Source: an uncultured Prevotellaceae bacterium (GTDB taxonomy: Bacteria > Bacteroidota > Bacteroidia > Bacteroidales > Muribaculaceae). Taken from it: a stretch of DNA of 8,323 bases. Position numbers and translations under genes: made by a program. Shown piece by piece: positions 6,070 through 8,323 of the stretch (its first letter is position 1; every line of letters begins with the position of its first letter). Under the pieces are notes generated by a model. It saw nothing but the letters and a program-made list of their open reading frames with translations, did no database searches and was not told the origin of the DNA. The stretch is from contig CAMFSS010000080.1 in assembly GCA_945983195.1 (NCBI GenBank), positions 1 through 8,323 of the forward strand. Reading direction: 5' to 3'.

Positions 6070-6969
6070 TCAGAAGCCGAGGATTATTCCTGCGGTGAGC
6101 GACTGGAATTTCAGTCCGGTCGATGACTTCAGCACATTGCAGGGGCTGTATTTCACATAGAATCCGAGCCATGAATAGCGAATGGCTGCCATCACGTCGC
6201 ACGTCACTACATTCTGGCGGATATTGTCGTCAAAGTGTTCATACTTCAAGTCGGCAATGCGGTATTTGGTCTTTACGCTGGCATAGGTGTTGAAGTTGAG
6301 CACAGCACCGGCATGAATCCAGAAGTCATCGTAGATGCGACGCTCATAGATTACCGGAACAAGCCAAGAAAACGTCTTGATGCGCGACGACTGTTCCGAC
6401 ACTGCCTCGCCGTAGGTGTCAATGGTCATAGTGCCGTCGTCGGCCTTGTAGTAGCGCAGATTGTCGTCGAGGCGGTAGTTTTTCCAGTCGATACCAATGC
6501 CGGCTGACAGGCGGTCGTTTGGCGTGAAACGTCGCTGGTATGCCACGGCATTGAGAAGCATTATTTCCCACGACTTTCCCTTATTGGTCTTCATCAGGTT
6601 GCCTCCACCGGGAGCAAATACACCGCCGAAGGCGAGTCCGCCCACAGTGATGTCGTTGGAGGGATTTTTCATCATCTTCTTCGCCCGGCGGCTGAATGGG
6701 ATCGTAAGCTGCCAGTTGTTGCTTTCCTGGCTGGTAGTCACCTTGGCATCGGGGCTGAAGTGCGAGCGGTAGGTGAAGGTGTAGTCGGGGTTGTCGTCTT
6801 TGCCGGTTACGGTCACTGTCACGCCCTGTGCGTTTTCGGTGAGTACCATGCGGTGTGCACCCTCAATCACCTGAACGGTGTCGACCGTAGCAGTGTCGGC
6901 AGGAACGGCTTCGTTGGCAGCGGCAGAGAGGGCAATCAGTGATGATATGATGAAAATTGTTCGTTTCAT
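6070..6969 (-). CDS. Predicted outer-membrane beta-barrel protein, paralogue B
   Basis: The 299-residue product has a signal peptide (MKRTIFIISSLIALSAAA, then NEA at 19-21), a short N-terminal region (about 22-70) with TVDTVQV and VLTENAQGVTVTVTG, then alternating strands ending in a C-terminal Phe (ILGF), as is usual for outer-membrane barrels. It is clearly paralogous to the gene just upstream: WKNYRL (162-167 here, 160-165 there), AGAV-FN-Y, and VKYSPCNVLKS (272-282) against VKYNPGNVLKS. The open frame extends to a GTG at 7014 that overlaps the upstream stop, but I chose the ATG at 6969 because it gives a clean signal peptide 41 bp after the upstream gene. The barrel probably has eight to twelve strands. 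Function unknown; no enzyme motif seen. A porin, adhesin or envelope-maintenance role cannot be told apart. Confidence 0.8.
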   Translation of the reverse strand: MKRTIFIISSLIALSAAANEAVPADTATVDTVQVIEGAHRMVLTENAQGVTVTVTGKDDNPDYTFTYRSHFSPDAKVTTSQESNNWQLTIPFSRRAKKMMKNPSNDITVGGLAFGGVFAPGGGNLMKTNKGKSWEIMLLNAVAYQRRFTPNDRLSAGIGIDWKNYRLDDNLRYYKADDGTMTIDTYGEAVSEQSSRIKTFSWLVPVIYERRIYDDFWIHAGAVLNFNTYASVKTKYRIADLKYEHFDDNIRQNVVTCDVMAAIRYSWLGFYVKYSPCNVLKSSTGLKFQSLTAGIILGF

Positions 6970-7010
6970 TGCAGTTGAATTTATTATTTTTCTGAAAAAT
7001 TTGGGTTTAA

Positions 7011-7901
7011 TCACAGTCCTAAGCAGAATCCCACCGACAACGAGCGGAATTCAGGCAAATTGCCGCTTTTAAGCACATTGCCGGGATTGTATTTCACGTA
7101 GAGTCCTATGTCGTAGAGCTGCACTCCTGCCATAAGGTCCACTGTCACCTTGTTCTGGTTGATGCCCTTTTCGGCAATCTTTATCTCCTTCTCGTTCTGG
7201 CGGTAGCGCGTCAGCATACTGCCATACACATTGAAGTCAATCACAGCTCCGGCACTTATCGCCACGTTGCCGAAATCTTTCCGCAGCATCAGCGGCACAT
7301 CAAGATAGAATATTTTCAGTCGCGACAGATGGCTGTAGGTGTCGGGGGCATAGCCGGCAATGTCGAGCATGCCCTCGTCGGTCTTGACGAAGCGTCGGTC
7401 GCTATTGAGTCGGTAGTTTTTCCAGCCGAAACCCACTCCGGTGGTAATGCGCCATGATTGCGGGAACACCACCGACATCGACACGGGGTAGAGCACTCCG
7501 AGTTCCACCGAGTTGCCCATGTCGCTAATGCTGCCTGCACCGCTCATGTGCGTGAAGCCATAGTGCATTCCGAATGATGTGAACCATTCCGCGTGTGGCT
7601 TGTTGTGTCCGCTCTTTTTGCCCGACAGCGATGGAAGGAATGGAATCCTCAGTTCATCTATGCTGTCGCTTTGGGCTTTTTGCTGCTTGGTGGAGTAGTT
7701 GTAGCGGAATTTGCGGTTTTTGCCGCTACCCTGCACCTCCACGCTCATTCCGCCATCGGCACGCTCGGTGATGATGATTTTGTTCGGATTCAGCACCTCA
7801 ACCACAGTGTCGGTGGCAATGCTGTCGGCAGCTTCATTGGCATGAGCAAAGCTTGTAGCCGCAAGTGCCAAGATGCTCGAGATTAAGAAGTTTCGTTTCA
7901 T
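7011..7901 (-). CDS. Predicted outer-membrane beta-barrel protein, paralogue A
   Basis: The 296-residue product starts with a signal peptide (MKRNFLISSILALAATSFAHA, 1-21). Residues 22-70 are polar, with DTVVEVLNPNKIIITERADG, matching the same part of paralogue B. The rest (about 105-296) is made of alternating hydrophobic strands with aromatic girdles: GVGFGWKNYRL (155-165), LDVPLMLRKDF, AISAGAVIDFNVYG (214-227), GLYVKYNPGNVLKS (266-279) and a final strand SLSVGFCLGL. This resembles the PorT-like/outer-membrane beta-barrel proteins common in Bacteroidetes. It lies 43 bp after the partial gene at its upstream side and directly before paralogue B, so all three are probably one operon. No promoter consensus is visible in the 43-bp gap. 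Ligand and function unknown. Confidence 0.82.
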   Translation of the reverse strand: MKRNFLISSILALAATSFAHANEAADSIATDTVVEVLNPNKIIITERADGGMSVEVQGSGKNRKFRYNYSTKQQKAQSDSIDELRIPFLPSLSGKKSGHNKPHAEWFTSFGMHYGFTHMSGAGSISDMGNSVELGVLYPVSMSVVFPQSWRITTGVGFGWKNYRLNSDRRFVKTDEGMLDIAGYAPDTYSHLSRLKIFYLDVPLMLRKDFGNVAISAGAVIDFNVYGSMLTRYRQNEKEIKIAEKGINQNKVTVDLMAGVQLYDIGLYVKYNPGNVLKSGNLPEFRSLSVGFCLGL

Positions 7902-7944
7902 CGAAAATATGTGTAATTTTTTAGTTATAAAATCGTGTTGGGTT

Positions 7945-8323
7945 TCAGTTGCCTGCCTTGATTAGTTTCTTGATCTTCTCCGGCGATGCTTCGCCTGCCA
8001 TATACACAACCACTATCCGCGCTGTGCCGCTGCCCGAATTGGCATCCTTGTTCACGAAGAAAATGTAGCGGTTGGAGTAGGATCGCTTGGGGAGCATGAA
8101 TGAGCCATAGCGCAAGCGTCCTCCGCGATACTCCGTCTCCTTCTTGGTGGCTGAAAGTCCGTCTTTCAGCACAAGCTGCTCAATCTCGGCTGTGGTGGCG
8201 GCATCGCACGTCACCGCAAGGCTGCGATAAATGTCGAGGTCATATTTCGCCAATGCATCGCCGGTGACGTAAGTCACCACTTCATCAGGCAGTTTGGCGT
8301 TAAGGCCTTCGATTAAGTTTGCA
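7945..8323 (-). CDS. Partial hypothetical protein, C-terminal 125 residues (possibly DUF6108-like)
   Basis: The frame is open to the right edge of the window, so the true start and any signal peptide lie outside it; the GTG at 8280 is not a credible start because coding continues through 8281-8323 (NLIEGLNAKLPDE). The visible part contains YDLDIYRSLAVTCD, a polar helix AEIEQLVLKDG, GGRLRYGSFMLP, NRYIFFVNKD, then RIVVVYMAGEASPEKIKKLI. The pattern of a 'FRSL' strand, a 'GGRL-YG-y-LP' strand, 'NRY-F' and a closing 'vVYMeG' recalls small periplasmic Bacteroidetes proteins annotated DUF6108, often near sigma factor genes; this is recollection, not proof. It is the first visible gene of the run that continues with the two beta-barrel genes, with 43 bp to the next start. 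Confidence 0.7.
   Translation of the reverse strand, partial: ANLIEGLNAKLPDEVVTYVTGDALAKYDLDIYRSLAVTCDAATTAEIEQLVLKDGLSATKKETEYRGGRLRYGSFMLPKRSYSNRYIFFVNKDANSGSGTARIVVVYMAGEASPEKIKKLIKAGN

Noticed and set aside
6970..7014. N-terminal extension of paralogue B from the GTG at 7014
   Set aside because: It would bury the signal peptide behind 15 extra residues; the ATG at 6969 matches the start layout of paralogue A.

Overview
The window looks like a chromosomal segment of a Bacteroidales bacterium (Muribaculaceae, Bacteroides or Prevotella-like), moderately GC-rich. Support comes from TAnnTTTG-type -7 promoter motifs, A-rich translation starts without strong Shine-Dalgarno sequences, a surface lipoprotein with acidic residues after the lipid cysteine, a DUF5074 propeller protein beside a TonB-dependent receptor, and a C-terminal domain of the type IX secretion kind. 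All gene assignments rest on reading the translations by eye; no searches were run.

Layout. Positions 28-924 (+) carry meso-diaminopimelate dehydrogenase (ddh), converging on the next gene with only 10 bp between stop codons. Positions 935-5464 (-) form a vitamin B12 uptake operon, transcribed right to left: btuB-like outer-membrane receptor, btuG-like surface lipoprotein, then a secreted protein with a T9SS-like tail. It is led by a cobalamin riboswitch (5606-5785), with a promoter just upstream of the aptamer (5793-5822). The riboswitch should reduce expression when B12 is abundant. BtuG would capture B12 at the surface and hand it to BtuB; the third protein's role is unknown.

Positions 5790-5940 hold a non-coding block in which a hairpin plus promoter module is present twice: a 19-bp direct repeat containing the -7 element, an A/T-rich hairpin and an 11-bp motif recur in the same order. 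Next to it, at 5923-6062 (-), lies a broken fragment that reads as part of a DUF1016/YhcG PDDEXK nuclease gene, unnoticeable as an ORF because of a frameshift.

Positions 6070-8323 (-) are a second gene set: a 3'-partial-in-window gene (its start lies beyond the right edge; possibly DUF6108-like), followed by two tandem paralogous predicted outer-membrane beta-barrel proteins of 296 and 299 residues. No tRNA, rRNA, CRISPR array or intact insertion sequence was seen.
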